From NCBI RefSeq assembly GCF_020510585.1, contig NZ_CP075190.1, positions 3,346,001 to 3,410,000 of the forward strand: a stretch of 64,000 nucleotides of DNA. Reading direction: 5' to 3'. The position numbers were made by a program, and so were the translations under genes. Position 1 is the first letter of the stretch; every line of letters starts with the position of its first letter. The DNA is from Ferribacterium limneticum. GTDB taxonomy: Bacteria > Pseudomonadota > Gammaproteobacteria > Burkholderiales > Rhodocyclaceae. The notes under the pieces were generated by a model. The model ran no database searches. It was not told the origin of the DNA and saw nothing but the letters and a program-made list of their open reading frames with translations. Shown here in pieces: positions 43,512 to 52,818 of this stretch.

Positions 43512-43982
43512 ATGTCGAACCCCAATTTCCAGCTGCAACGCGACTCCTACGGTCGACTGGTATTAACGGCCGAAAATGGAATCATCCACGCCGGCGTCAC
43601 ACCGGTGCGCGCCTTTCCCATCGCCGCCCCCGACGAAGGCCTGTCGCTGGTCAATTACGAAGGCCACGAAGTCGCCTGGATCGACAGCCTTGCCGACCTG
43701 CCGCCAAGCATAGCCGCCTTGATCGAGGCCGATCTCGCCAGTCGCGAGTTCGTGCCGGAAATCGAAGGCATCGAGGATGTTTCGAGCTTCGCCTGCCCCA
43801 GCACCTGGCGGCTACGGACCAATCGCGGCCCGGCCGAGCTGATCCTCAAAGGCGAGGAAGACATCCGCCGCCTGAGCCAGACGCGTCTGCTCATCGCCGA
43901 CGCCCATGGAATCCAGTTCCTGATCCGCGATCTGAGCACGCTCGACCGGCACAGCCGCAAGCTTCTCGACCGCTTCCTGTAA
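43512..43982 (+). CDS. DUF1854 protein, cyanophycin-cluster
   Basis: This 156-residue soluble protein matches DUF1854: FQLQRDSYGRLVLTAENG, GVTPVRAFPIAAPDEGLSLV near the start and HGIQFLIRDLSTLDRHSRKLLDRFL at the end. It nearly always follows the cyanophycin-associated ABC transporter. A partnership with the transporter is inferred from the conserved pairing. The function is unknown. Confidence 0.85.
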   Translation: MSNPNFQLQRDSYGRLVLTAENGIIHAGVTPVRAFPIAAPDEGLSLVNYEGHEVAWIDSLADLPPSIAALIEADLASREFVPEIEGIEDVSSFACPSTWRLRTNRGPAELILKGEEDIRRLSQTRLLIADAHGIQFLIRDLSTLDRHSRKLLDRFL

Positions 43983-44100
43983 CGCTTTGTCCGCGTGCGT
44001 GACATTTTTAGACGGCCGTCAGCCGCAAGCGGACTAAAGCGTTAATAATGCTGCACTCAAACATTCATCACCGCAGGCCAACGGAGCCAGAGCCAAGAGC

Positions 44101-46353
44101 ATGAAGAAAAAGGACATCATTTTCCGGGACACGATTTCACTGCGTGGCCCCAATATCTGGACCTACCCCCCGGTCATCGAGACCTGGATCGACATCGGCG
44201 AACTCGAAGACTTTCCCTCAAGCAAGATACCCGGCCTCTACGAGCGCCTGAGCGCCTGGCTACCGGGCCTCGTCGAACATCGCTGCAGCTACGACGAACG
44301 CGGCGGCTTCCTGCGCCGTCTCGAAGAAGGCACCTGGGCCGGCCACATCCTCGAACACATCGTGCTCGAACTGATGACCCTGGCCGGTTTGCCCGACGGT
44401 TTCGGCCGCACCCGCGAAACCACGACGCGCGGCGTCTACAAGCTGGTCGTCTCCAACTTCCACGAAGAAGTCACCCGCATGGCGCTCGACGTCGGCCGCG
44501 AACTGCTGCTCGCCGCCATCGACAGCCAGCCCTACGACCTCGACGAAGCCGTCAGGCTGCTGCGCCGCAAGGTTGACCGCAAATACCTCGGCCCATCGAC
44601 CGCCGCCATCGTGCAGGCCGGCGAGAAGCGCGGCATTCCGCACATCCGCCTGCTCGACGACGGCAACCTCGTCCAGCTCGGCTACGGTGCCGCCATGCGC
44701 CGCATCTGGACGGCCGAAACCGACCAGACCAGCGCCATCGCCGAAACCATTTCGCGCGACAAGGATTTGACCAAGGAGCTGATCTCCTCGGTCGGCGTCC
44801 CGGTGCCGGAAGGCCGCGAAGTTAACAGCGCCGACGACGCCTGGGATGCCGCCGAAGACATCGGCGTGCCGGTCGTCGTCAAGCCGACCGACGGCAACCA
44901 CGGTCGCGGCGTCTTCATCGACCTGACGACCAAAGAGGAAGTCGCCAAGGCCTACGCCATCGCCGTCGAGGAAGGCTCCGGCGTGCTCGTCGAACGCTCC
45001 ATCCAGGGCATCGAACATCGTCTGCTGGTCGTCGGCGGCAAGCTGGTCGCGGCCAATCGCAGCGACCTGATCACTGTCATCGGCGACGGCAAATCCACCG
45101 TTCAGTCGCTGATCGACAGCCAGGTCAACGTCGACCCGCGCCGCGGCACGACCGAACTGCATCCGCTGTCAATCATCAAGATCGACACTGCCGCCAGGAT
45201 CGAACTCGAACGCCAGGGCCTCAGCGCCGATAGCGTCCCGGCCAGCGAGCGCGAAGTGCTGATCCAGCGCAACGCCAACCACGCCTTCGACTGCACCGAC
45301 GAAGTCCACCCCGAAACTGCCCAGGTCGCCGCGCTGGCGGCCCGTGTCGTCGGACTCGACATCGCCGGCATCGACCTGGTTTGCCAGGATGTCTCGAAGC
45401 CGCTGGCCGAACAGGGCGGCGCCATCGTTGAAGTCAATGCCGGCCCCAGCCTGCTCATGCACATCAAGCCGGGCATCGGCAAGCCGCGCCCGGTCGGCCA
45501 GGCCATCGTCAACAACCTGTTCGCCGAAAACGAGAGCGGCCGCGTGCCGCTGGTCGGCGTCACCGGCACCCACGGCAAGAACGCTGTCGCCAAGATGGTC
45601 GCCCACCTCATCTACCTTTCCGGCCAGCAAGGCGGCCTGGCCTGCAAGGACGGCATTTACCTCGGCCGCCGCCAGGTCCAGAAAACCAACGCCGCCAACT
45701 GGGAAGGCGGTCGCCGCCTGCTCCTCAACCGCTCGGTTCAGGCCGCGGTGATCGAAAACGGCTCCTCAGTCATTCTCGGCGAAGGCCTGCCCTACGACCG
45801 CTGCTCGGTCGGCATCGTCACCAACATCGTCTCGGATGAAGAAGACCTGTCGCGCTGGGATACCCAGCCGACCGGCGGCGAGTACTACACGACGCCGCGT
45901 TCGATCTACCGGACGCAGGTCGATGTCGTGCTGCCCAGCGGCCACGCCGTGCTCAACGCCGAAGATGAACTGGTCGCCGACTTTGCCGAATTGTGCGACG
46001 GCGAGGTGATCTTCTTTGCCTGCAACCCGGCCAACCCGACGCTGCTCGCCCATCTGGCGGCCGGCAAGCGGGGCGTCACCGTCGCCGACAACCGCATCGT
46101 GCTGCGCTCGGGCGCTGATGAAACACGCCTCTGCCGTCTGGTCGATGCGCCGTATATCGGCAAGGCCAAGCAGCCGAAAAACATTGCCAACGTGCTGGCC
46201 GGCATCGCTGCCGGCTGGGCCATGGGGCTGAGCCAGGAAGTGATGACGACGGGTCTCAAGACCTTCGGTCTCGAACTGATCGACCCTGCCTCGCTGATAC
46301 AGCAGCCCGCCAAAAAGTCGCAACCCAAGAAGCCGGCCACCGCCCGGAAATAA
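44101..46353 (+). CDS. CphA-prime, second cyanophycin synthetase-like protein
   Basis: This 750-residue protein resembles CphA over its N-terminal domain, the ATP-grasp domain (PVVVKPTDGNHGRGVFIDLT, IVEVNAGPSLLMHIKPG) and the start of the Mur-ligase-like domain. The Mur P-loop reads GTHGKNAVA (489-497) instead of GTNGKTTTS, and the C-terminal Mur lobe is shortened: 750 residues against 857 in the neighbour. Cupriavidus has a comparable CphA/CphA-prime pair. The ATP-grasp half (aspartate addition) looks intact, while the Mur half (arginine addition) is probably weakened or changed. It lies 118 bp after the DUF1854 gene and 16 bp before cphA. Confidence 0.87.
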   Translation: MKKKDIIFRDTISLRGPNIWTYPPVIETWIDIGELEDFPSSKIPGLYERLSAWLPGLVEHRCSYDERGGFLRRLEEGTWAGHILEHIVLELMTLAGLPDGFGRTRETTTRGVYKLVVSNFHEEVTRMALDVGRELLLAAIDSQPYDLDEAVRLLRRKVDRKYLGPSTAAIVQAGEKRGIPHIRLLDDGNLVQLGYGAAMRRIWTAETDQTSAIAETISRDKDLTKELISSVGVPVPEGREVNSADDAWDAAEDIGVPVVVKPTDGNHGRGVFIDLTTKEEVAKAYAIAVEEGSGVLVERSIQGIEHRLLVVGGKLVAANRSDLITVIGDGKSTVQSLIDSQVNVDPRRGTTELHPLSIIKIDTAARIELERQGLSADSVPASEREVLIQRNANHAFDCTDEVHPETAQVAALAARVVGLDIAGIDLVCQDVSKPLAEQGGAIVEVNAGPSLLMHIKPGIGKPRPVGQAIVNNLFAENESGRVPLVGVTGTHGKNAVAKMVAHLIYLSGQQGGLACKDGIYLGRRQVQKTNAANWEGGRRLLLNRSVQAAVIENGSSVILGEGLPYDRCSVGIVTNIVSDEEDLSRWDTQPTGGEYYTTPRSIYRTQVDVVLPSGHAVLNAEDELVADFAELCDGEVIFFACNPANPTLLAHLAAGKRGVTVADNRIVLRSGADETRLCRLVDAPYIGKAKQPKNIANVLAGIAAGWAMGLSQEVMTTGLKTFGLELIDPASLIQQPAKKSQPKKPATARK

Positions 46354-46369
46354 CGAGGAATAAAGCGTC

Positions 46370-48943
46370 ATGGACGTTTCCCGCATTCGCGCCCTGCGCG
46401 GCCCCAATCTGTGGAGCCGGCACACCGCCATTCAGGCCATCGTCACCTGTGAAGGTGGCGAAGTCGCTATCGCCAATCTGCCCAATTTCGAAGCACGCCT
46501 GCGCGAACGCTTCCCGGAACTTGGCGACCTGATTCCCTCCGATCACCTCGACACCGTGTCGATGGCCCACGCGCTGGAATTCGCTGCGCTCGGTCTGCAA
46601 GCCCAGGCCGGTTGCCCGGTCACTTTCAGCCGGACGGCACAAACCGTCGATCAGGGCGTATATCAGGTCGTCGTCGAATACACCGAGGAAGACGTCGGCC
46701 GCCTGGCCTTCGAGCGTGCCGAGCAGCTTTGCCTCGCCGCCCTCAACGACACGCCTTTCGATCTGGACGGTGTCCTCAAGGAACTGCGCGACCTCGACGA
46801 AGACATCCGCCTCGGCCCGTCGACCGGTGCCATCGTCTCGGCTGCTCTGGCCCGTGGCATCCCGATCCGCCGCCTGACGCAGGGCAGCCTCGTCCAATTC
46901 GGCTGGGGCAGCAAGCAGAAGCGCATCCAGGCCGCCGAAACCAGCCTGACCAGCGCCATCGGCGAATCGATTGCCCAGGACAAGGAACTGACCAAGAAAC
47001 TGCTGCACGCCTCCGGCGTTGCCGTGCCTCATGGCCGCCCGGTCGAAGACGAAGACGACGCCTGGGTCGCCGCACTTGAAGTCGGCCTGCCGGTCGTCGT
47101 CAAGCCGCAGGACGGCAATCAGGGCAAGGGTATTTCGGTCAATCTGACGACCGAGGAACAAGTCCGTCGCGCCTACCGCGTCGCCATCGAATTCCGCGAC
47201 GACATCATGGTCGAGAAATTCCTCTCCGGCCACGACTGGCGTCTGCTGGTCATCGGCGACAAGCTGATCGCCGCCGCCCGCCGCGACCCGCCACTGGTCA
47301 TCGGCGACGGCACGCATACCGTCCGCGAACTGGTCGACATCGTCAATCGCGACCCGCGCCGTTCGGATGGCCATGCCACCTCACTGACCAAGATCCGCTT
47401 TGACGAAATCGCCCTCGCCCGCCTCGAAGAGCAAGGCTACAGCGCCGATTCCGTGCCCGGCCGCGGCGTTCGCGTTGTCCTGCGCAACAACGCCAACCTG
47501 TCGACCGGCGGCACCGCCACCGATGTCACCGACGACGTCCATCCCGAACTCGCTGCCGCCGCCGTCGCTGCCGCCCAGACCGTCGGCCTCGACATCTGCG
47601 GCATCGACGTCGTTTGCGACACCATGCACAAGCCGCTCGAAGAGCAAGGCGGCGGCATCGTCGAATGCAATGCCGCCCCCGGCCTGCGCATGCACCTCGA
47701 CCCATCCTTCGGCAAGGGCCGCGCTGTCGGTGAAGCCATCGTCGGCATGATGTTCCCGGATGGCGACAATGCCCGCATCCCGGTCGTCGCCATCGCCGGC
47801 ACCAACGGCAAGACGACGACCAGCCGCCTGATCGGCCGCATTTTCGAGTCGAACGGCCTGCGTGTCGGCATGACCAGCACCGACGGCATCTACGTCGAAG
47901 GTCGCCGCATCGATACCGGCGACTGCTCCGGCCCGCGCAGCGCCCGCAACGTCCTGATGCACCCCGATGTCGATGCCGCCGTTTTCGAAACGGCGCGTGG
48001 CGGCGTGCTGCGCGAAGGCCTCGGCTTCGACATGTGCGACGTGGCGGTCATCACCAACATCGGCCTTGGCGACCATCTCGGCCTCAACTACATCACGACG
48101 GTCGACGAACTGGCCGTGGTCAAACGCGTCATTGTCGAAAATGTCGCGCCGAACGGCACGGCAGTACTCAACGCGGCCGACCCGGTGGTGGCTTCGATGG
48201 CCCACCACTGCCACGGCGACGTCATCTTCTTCGCCCGCGACCGCATGAACCCGGTGCTCGCCACCCACCGTGCCCAGGGCAAGCGAGTCGTCCATGTCGA
48301 GCGCGACGCCATCATCTGCAGCGAAGGCCGCAAGAAACAGCGCATCCCGCTGGCCAATATCCCGCTGACCCGCAACGGCACCATCGGCTTCCAGGTCGAG
48401 AACGCCATGGCTGCCATCGCCACTGGCTGGGCACTTGGCTATGCCTGGGAAGTCATCGAGCGCGCCCTGGCCAATTTCGTCAGCGATGCGGCGACCGCCC
48501 CTGGCCGTTTCAACGTTTTCGACTACAAGGGCGCGACGCTGATCGCCGACTACGGCCACAACCCGGACGCCATCCAGGCGCTGGTCGGCGCCATCAACAA
48601 CATGCCGGCGGTACGCCGCTCGGTGGTGATCAGCGGCGCCGGCGACCGGCGTGACGATGACATCCGCCAGCAGACCGAAATCCTCGGCGATGCCTTCGAC
48701 GACGTGATTCTTTACCAGGACGCCTGCCAGCGCGGCCGCCAAGACGGCGAAGTGATCGGCCTGTTGCGCGAAGGTCTGGCCAATGCCCGCCGCACCAAGC
48801 AGATCGACGCCATCACCGGCGAATTCATCGCCATCGATACGGCGCTGGCCCGCCTGCAGCCGGGCGACCTCTGCCTGATCCTGATCGACCAGGTCGAAGA
48901 GGCACTGGCGCATATCGCCCAGCGGATCGGCGAAGCACGCTGA
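46370..48943 (+). CDS. cphA: Cyanophycin synthetase
   Basis: This 857-residue enzyme polymerises aspartate and arginine into cyanophycin using ATP. It has an N-terminal domain beginning RALRGPNLWSRHTAIQ and an ATP-grasp domain (PVVVKPQDGNQGKGISVNLT, IVECNAAPGLRMHLDPS). A complete Mur-ligase-like domain has P-loop GTNGKTTTS (477-485), NIGLGDHLGLNYI and ISGAGDRRDDDIRQQ in the C-terminal lobe. It ends a four-gene cluster (ABC transporter, DUF1854, CphA-prime, CphA) and is followed by a strong hairpin. No cyanophycinase gene is in the window. Confidence 0.95.
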   Translation: MDVSRIRALRGPNLWSRHTAIQAIVTCEGGEVAIANLPNFEARLRERFPELGDLIPSDHLDTVSMAHALEFAALGLQAQAGCPVTFSRTAQTVDQGVYQVVVEYTEEDVGRLAFERAEQLCLAALNDTPFDLDGVLKELRDLDEDIRLGPSTGAIVSAALARGIPIRRLTQGSLVQFGWGSKQKRIQAAETSLTSAIGESIAQDKELTKKLLHASGVAVPHGRPVEDEDDAWVAALEVGLPVVVKPQDGNQGKGISVNLTTEEQVRRAYRVAIEFRDDIMVEKFLSGHDWRLLVIGDKLIAAARRDPPLVIGDGTHTVRELVDIVNRDPRRSDGHATSLTKIRFDEIALARLEEQGYSADSVPGRGVRVVLRNNANLSTGGTATDVTDDVHPELAAAAVAAAQTVGLDICGIDVVCDTMHKPLEEQGGGIVECNAAPGLRMHLDPSFGKGRAVGEAIVGMMFPDGDNARIPVVAIAGTNGKTTTSRLIGRIFESNGLRVGMTSTDGIYVEGRRIDTGDCSGPRSARNVLMHPDVDAAVFETARGGVLREGLGFDMCDVAVITNIGLGDHLGLNYITTVDELAVVKRVIVENVAPNGTAVLNAADPVVASMAHHCHGDVIFFARDRMNPVLATHRAQGKRVVHVERDAIICSEGRKKQRIPLANIPLTRNGTIGFQVENAMAAIATGWALGYAWEVIERALANFVSDAATAPGRFNVFDYKGATLIADYGHNPDAIQALVGAINNMPAVRRSVVISGAGDRRDDDIRQQTEILGDAFDDVILYQDACQRGRQDGEVIGLLREGLANARRTKQIDAITGEFIAIDTALARLQPGDLCLILIDQVEEALAHIAQRIGEAR

Positions 48944-48963
48944 CCGCCGTCAGGCGCCCGTCC

Positions 48964-48992
48964 CAGAAAGCCCGGCCAGTCCGGGCTTTCTG
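48964..48992 (+). terminator. Terminator after cphA
   Basis: CAGAAAGCCCGG and CCGGGCTTTCTG form a perfect 12-bp stem with a 5-nt loop, 21 bp past the cphA stop. The T-run is weak. Confidence 0.78.
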
Positions 48993-49084
48993 CATTCAGC
49001 GCTGGGTTTGCCGGTGATCCACCGTCAACGGCATTTCACATTGCCGACGCAGAATGCCCCTGTCGCCTGAACCAGACCTGCCGC

Positions 49085-49741
49085 ATGAAACCCCTCCTTG
49101 CCCTCCTGCTCCTGCTCGCCAGCGCTGTCGCCGGGGCCGACAACGACAGTTTCAAGGTGCGCTGCGAAAAACTGGCGGCGGAAGCAAATTTCACGGCCGT
49201 ATTCGAGGACAGGCCGGTAAGTCGCGACGACGGCATCCGGATGGCTGACCTGGCGCGCTTTGCCAAGGCGGGCAGCAGCCTGAACCACAGCACGCTGGGT
49301 GTAACGCGGGCCGAACCGGCCGCCAGCATGGCGCTTTCCGTCCGCACCTTGAGCAATCGCGATGGCCGGGTGTGCGCCGTACCGTCGCTGCAACTAAAAC
49401 TCGGCTTTTCGAGTTTCGAGGTCCTTCTTGCCCGGGAACTTGGCCCCCATCCCTGCCGGCGGCGCATCGTGGACGAACACGAGCAGGAGCACGTCACGGT
49501 CTGGCGCAACCATCTCAGGATAGGCGCCCGGCTGATGCCGGTTGCGCTACGCCAGTCGCTCGGCCAGGCGGCTTATTTTTCCAGCATCGGTGAAGCCGAA
49601 TCCGTGCTGCGCCAACGCGCCGACCACCAACTCGCCAGCCTGCTGGACAGGCTCAAGGAAGGGATCAATGCCGCACAACAGCAAATCGACTCGGCGGCAT
49701 CCTATCGCGCTGCGGAAAACCGGATGCGGGCCTGTCCTTAG
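49085..49741 (+). CDS. Exported protein with HExxH motif (DUF922-like)
   Basis: This 218-residue secreted protein has a signal peptide (LLALLLLLASAVAGA) and the zinc-protease-like motif HEQEH at residues 132-136, with further acidic and His residues nearby. It resembles DUF922-type proteins, although the match is loose. There is an N-terminal pair of repeated basic-acidic segments and two cysteines (Cys97, Cys124) able to form a disulphide. The 3-prime end meets the convergent nirH gene with a 4-bp overlap. Its function is unknown, and it is probably unrelated to denitrification. Confidence 0.7.
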   Translation: MKPLLALLLLLASAVAGADNDSFKVRCEKLAAEANFTAVFEDRPVSRDDGIRMADLARFAKAGSSLNHSTLGVTRAEPAASMALSVRTLSNRDGRVCAVPSLQLKLGFSSFEVLLARELGPHPCRRRIVDEHEQEHVTVWRNHLRIGARLMPVALRQSLGQAAYFSSIGEAESVLRQRADHQLASLLDRLKEGINAAQQQIDSAASYRAAENRMRACP

Positions 49742-50214
49742 CTGCCTATCCTCAGCCCGGTCTTTTTGAGGATTCGAGTCGAGTAGAGAATGTCGTTTCC
49801 GCGGCAGGCCTCACCGAGCAAGCGGCGGATTTCGCCAGCCTTGGTCGCGCATTCATCGCGCGATGCGCCGTGCACCATGGCGAACAGGTTGTACGGCCAG
49901 GCTGGCAGGGCGCGCGGGCGGCGGTAGCAGTGGGTGACAAAACCGAGGGCGCCGATGCGCTCGCCGAATTCGTCGACCAATTCGTCCGCGACATCCCACA
50001 CCGTCATGCCGTTGGCCGTCCAGCCGATGGCGTAGTGATTGGGGACGGCACCGATGCGGCGGATGACGCCGGTTTCGAGCATGCCTTTCAGCCGGCTCAT
50101 GACTTCGTCGGCCGGCAAACCCAGTTGCTCGGCGATGGCTTGATAGGGGCGCGCCACCAGTGGCAAGCCGCCCTGGGTGGCGACGATCAGGGCGCGATCG
50201 ATATCGTCGATCAC
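49738..50214 (-). CDS. nirH: NirH, haem d1 biosynthesis decarboxylase subunit
   Basis: This 158-residue Lrp/AsnC-like protein of the siroheme decarboxylase family contains an N-terminal winged helix (VARPYQAIAEQLGLPADEVMSRL) and the CYRRPRALPAWPYNLFAMVHG segment that marks NirD/L/G/H. It helps convert sirohaem to 12,18-didecarboxysirohaem. The start is GTG at 50214, overlapping the nirG stop (GTGA). A longer reading to 50352 would lie inside nirG. Confidence 0.88.
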   Translation of the reverse strand: MIDDIDRALIVATQGGLPLVARPYQAIAEQLGLPADEVMSRLKGMLETGVIRRIGAVPNHYAIGWTANGMTVWDVADELVDEFGERIGALGFVTHCYRRPRALPAWPYNLFAMVHGASRDECATKAGEIRRLLGEACRGNDILYSTRILKKTGLRIGS

Positions 50215-50669
50215 AGCCGGGCCTCGAGTTTCATTTCGACGAAAAATTCGCGTTCCTTGGGGAAGGCATAGACCGCCAGGCCCGTGTCGCGCTCGATGCG
50301 GGCAATGGCTTCGGCAATGCCGTCCTTCGTTTCGGTAGCGAGCACGAACCACATGTTGAGCGCGTGTTCGCGGCGGTAGTTATGGGCGACCGCGGGCAAT
50401 TCGTTGACCAGCGCCGTCACCTCGTCGTAACGCGCCTCCGGGGCGGCCAGGGCGGCCAGCACGAAGGCGCCGCCCATTTCTTCGATCTGGAACATCGGGC
50501 CGAAGCGGGTCAGTACTTTATCTGCCAACAATTGCCCGATTCTCTGCAGCAATTCCTCCTCGCTGATGCCCAGTTGCCCGGCGGCCTCGGCGTAGGGGCG
50601 TTCGCAGATCGGGAAATCACCTTGCAATTTTGCGAGAATTTTCCGGTCGACCGTGGAAAGCTCACGCAT
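50211..50669 (-). CDS. nirG: NirG, haem d1 biosynthesis decarboxylase subunit
   Basis: This 152-residue Lrp/AsnC-like member of the NirDLGH group has FPICERPYAEAAGQLGISEEELLQRI as the helix-turn-helix region and AVAHNYRREHALNMWFVLA as the family core. Its start overlaps the end of nirDL by 8 bp and its stop overlaps nirH, so translation of the set is coupled. It acts in sirohaem decarboxylation in the cytoplasm. Confidence 0.9.
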   Translation of the reverse strand: MRELSTVDRKILAKLQGDFPICERPYAEAAGQLGISEEELLQRIGQLLADKVLTRFGPMFQIEEMGGAFVLAALAAPEARYDEVTALVNELPAVAHNYRREHALNMWFVLATETKDGIAEAIARIERDTGLAVYAFPKEREFFVEMKLEARL

Positions 50670-51648
50670 AGCGTGCGCCGTTCTGCTTGAAGCGGGTCAG
50701 CGAGAACAGCACCTCGTGGGCGGCCGTTTCAAGGCCGTGGCGCTGGCGCAAGTCGGCGATGATGGTCTCGACTTCGCCGCGTTCGCGACCGTGGATCATG
50801 CAGAACAGGTTGTACGGCCAGTCGGGCAGGCGGCGCGGCCGGCGGTAGCACAGCGTCACCGCCGGCTCTTCGGCCAGGGCGCGGCCGATGTCGCTGACCT
50901 GCTCGTCCGGAATGTCATGAACCAGCATGGCGTTGGCACGGTAACCGAGCTCCTGGTGGCGAACGACGACGCCGAAGCGCTTGATGGCGCCCTCTTCGAG
51001 CCAGCGGCGAATGCGGCCGAGGACTTCCGGTTCCGAGGCGCCGATGCGCTCGGCGATCAGCGCGAAGGGCCGGATGAACAGCGGCAGGCCTTCCTGCAAC
51101 ACGGAAACGAGACGACGCTCGGCCTCGTCGATGAGGGCCGTCGGCTGCACCGGCTGAGCCGTGGCAACGCATTTTTTCTTGTCGCCATTCAGGCAGAAAC
51201 CGAGATCGATGTGAAACTCTTCGAGCAGCGGCAGCGCCAGCAGCGGGTAACCGGCCGCCTTCTCGATGGCACCGAGGCTGGCCTGCAGGCGCCCTTCGGT
51301 CGCGGCGGTGACGACGAACCACAGGTTGTAGCGGTGCTCGCGTTCGTAGTTGTGATTGACCTCGGGGAAGCGGTTGACCGCAGCCGCCACGGCTTCGAGC
51401 TTTTCCGGCGGCACGGCCATCGCCGCCAGCGTCGAGGCGCCGATGCGCTTGGGGGCGAAGACGGCACCGACGCGCGAAATCTTGCCTTCGCGGCGCAGGT
51501 TTTCGAGGCGGCCGAGAACGACCTTTTCCGCCACGCCGAGACGTGCTGCCAATTCGGCAAACGGCGCCGAGACCAGCGGAAAGTCGCGCTGGAAATCGTT
51601 GAGCAACTGGAAGTCGAGGCTGCTGCTGTTCATGGCCAAAGCGTCCAT
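50662..51648 (-). CDS. nirDL: NirDL fusion, sirohaem decarboxylase
   Basis: This 328-residue protein joins NirD-like (residues 1-160, HNYEREHRYNLWFVV) and NirL-like (175-328, CYRRPRRLPDWPYNLFCMIHG) halves, each with an Lrp-type winged helix and an AsnC-like domain. The fusion occurs in several betaproteobacteria and in Hydrogenobacter, and the purified protein decarboxylates sirohaem. The ATG overlaps the nirF stop (TGATG). Confidence 0.93.
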   Translation of the reverse strand: MDALAMNSSSLDFQLLNDFQRDFPLVSAPFAELAARLGVAEKVVLGRLENLRREGKISRVGAVFAPKRIGASTLAAMAVPPEKLEAVAAAVNRFPEVNHNYEREHRYNLWFVVTAATEGRLQASLGAIEKAAGYPLLALPLLEEFHIDLGFCLNGDKKKCVATAQPVQPTALIDEAERRLVSVLQEGLPLFIRPFALIAERIGASEPEVLGRIRRWLEEGAIKRFGVVVRHQELGYRANAMLVHDIPDEQVSDIGRALAEEPAVTLCYRRPRRLPDWPYNLFCMIHGRERGEVETIIADLRQRHGLETAAHEVLFSLTRFKQNGARYA

Positions 51649-52811
51649 CAGAAACCGATGCGCACGGCGCGCGAGGTGAAGAAAATGCCGGACGGGCTTT
51701 CGGCCGGAATTTCGCCCAGTTTGGCAAAATTTTCGGTGTTGTAAATCAAAACCTTGTTGTCATCGCGCGCCGAGAGCCAGACGTTTTCACCGCGCGGGGC
51801 GAATTCCATGTGCAGGATGCCCTTGCCCGGCTCCATCTGGTGCGTGACTTTGCCGACGAGGGTGTCGATGACATCGACCTTGGCGTTGTCCGGGAAGGCG
51901 AGATTGACCCAGATCTGGCGGCCATCGGGGCGGGCCATGACGAAGACCGGCTGGCCGCGCACGGGAATGCGGCCAACTTCCTTCCAGGTCACGACATCGA
52001 CGACCAGCACTTCGTGGCGACCGATCGCCGGCAGATAGGCCTTGCCCTGCGCCACCGACCAGCCGCGCAGGTGCGGCATCTTGAAGACGGGCAATTTTTC
52101 CTGCCCGCGGCCGTAGTTTTCGAGAATCTTCTTCGCCCCCTTTTCCGGCTGCCAGAGGTCGAGCATGGCGACACCGTCCTCGCCGAACAGGCCAGCCAGG
52201 AAATAGCGGCCGTCCGGCGTGACGAGGCCGTCGTAGGGCTGGCTGCCGGCCGGGAAGCGTTGCGTTGTAGGTTTCCGCGGGTTGCTGAAGTCGGTGACGC
52301 GGATTTCGCCACCGTCGAACAACGCGTAGGCAAACTTGTTGCCGCCTGTATCGGCCAGGCCGACGACCTTGGAGAACTGGCCGGGCGCGAATTCAGCCGG
52401 CACTTCGGAGAGCAGTTCGAGCGTGTCGCTGTCGAAAGCCTTGATGCCGCCCGGCGTGTAGTTCTGGGCGACGACGATGCGGCCGTCCTGCGAAATCGAG
52501 CCGCCGATGGCGTTGCCGGACTGGATGATGCGTTTGACGATTTTCGCTTCAAGCAGATCGATCTTGGTCAGCCCGCCGTCGCGGCCGAAGATGAAGGCGT
52601 AGCGGCCATCGCGCGAATAGACGGCGGAGGCGTGCGAGAGGTCGCCAAGGCCGCCGATGCGAGCATAGGGCTGACGCGCCGTGGTGTTGACCAGGGTGAC
52701 GTATCCACTGGCCCGCTCGATGATCAGGCCGAGGTCGCCGGTGCCGCGAAGTTGCGGCCCGGCGCAGGCATTTAGCACGAGGGCAAACAAGGCGATCAGC
52801 AGCAGGCGCAT
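51648..52811 (-). CDS. nirF: NirF, haem d1 biosynthesis lipoprotein
   Basis: This 387-residue d1-propeller protein has a lipoprotein signal ending LNAC (Cys16), so it is membrane-anchored in the periplasm. Propeller repeats are seen in ASAVYSRDGRYAFIFGRDGG, NAIGGSISQDGRIVVAQ and TPDGRYFLAGLFGEDG. NirF catalyses a late step of haem d1 formation and contacts NirS and NirN. It is 7 bp after nirC and overlaps nirDL. Confidence 0.92.
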   Translation of the reverse strand: MRLLLIALFALVLNACAGPQLRGTGDLGLIIERASGYVTLVNTTARQPYARIGGLGDLSHASAVYSRDGRYAFIFGRDGGLTKIDLLEAKIVKRIIQSGNAIGGSISQDGRIVVAQNYTPGGIKAFDSDTLELLSEVPAEFAPGQFSKVVGLADTGGNKFAYALFDGGEIRVTDFSNPRKPTTQRFPAGSQPYDGLVTPDGRYFLAGLFGEDGVAMLDLWQPEKGAKKILENYGRGQEKLPVFKMPHLRGWSVAQGKAYLPAIGRHEVLVVDVVTWKEVGRIPVRGQPVFVMARPDGRQIWVNLAFPDNAKVDVIDTLVGKVTHQMEPGKGILHMEFAPRGENVWLSARDDNKVLIYNTENFAKLGEIPAESPSGIFFTSRAVRIGF

Positions 52812-52818
52812 GGCGTTC

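Noticed and set aside
43549..43586. Resemblance of the DUF1854 gene start to the dispersed repeat
   Set aside because: About 27 of 37 bases match copy E, but this segment codes for the conserved DUF1854 start (GRLVLTAENG) and is explained by the protein family.
50640..50660. Resemblance of the nirG start to the dispersed repeat
   Set aside because: Only the CCACGGTCGACCGGAAAA part matches. It encodes STVDRKIL, a normal Lrp-type N-terminus, and the second half of the repeat is absent.
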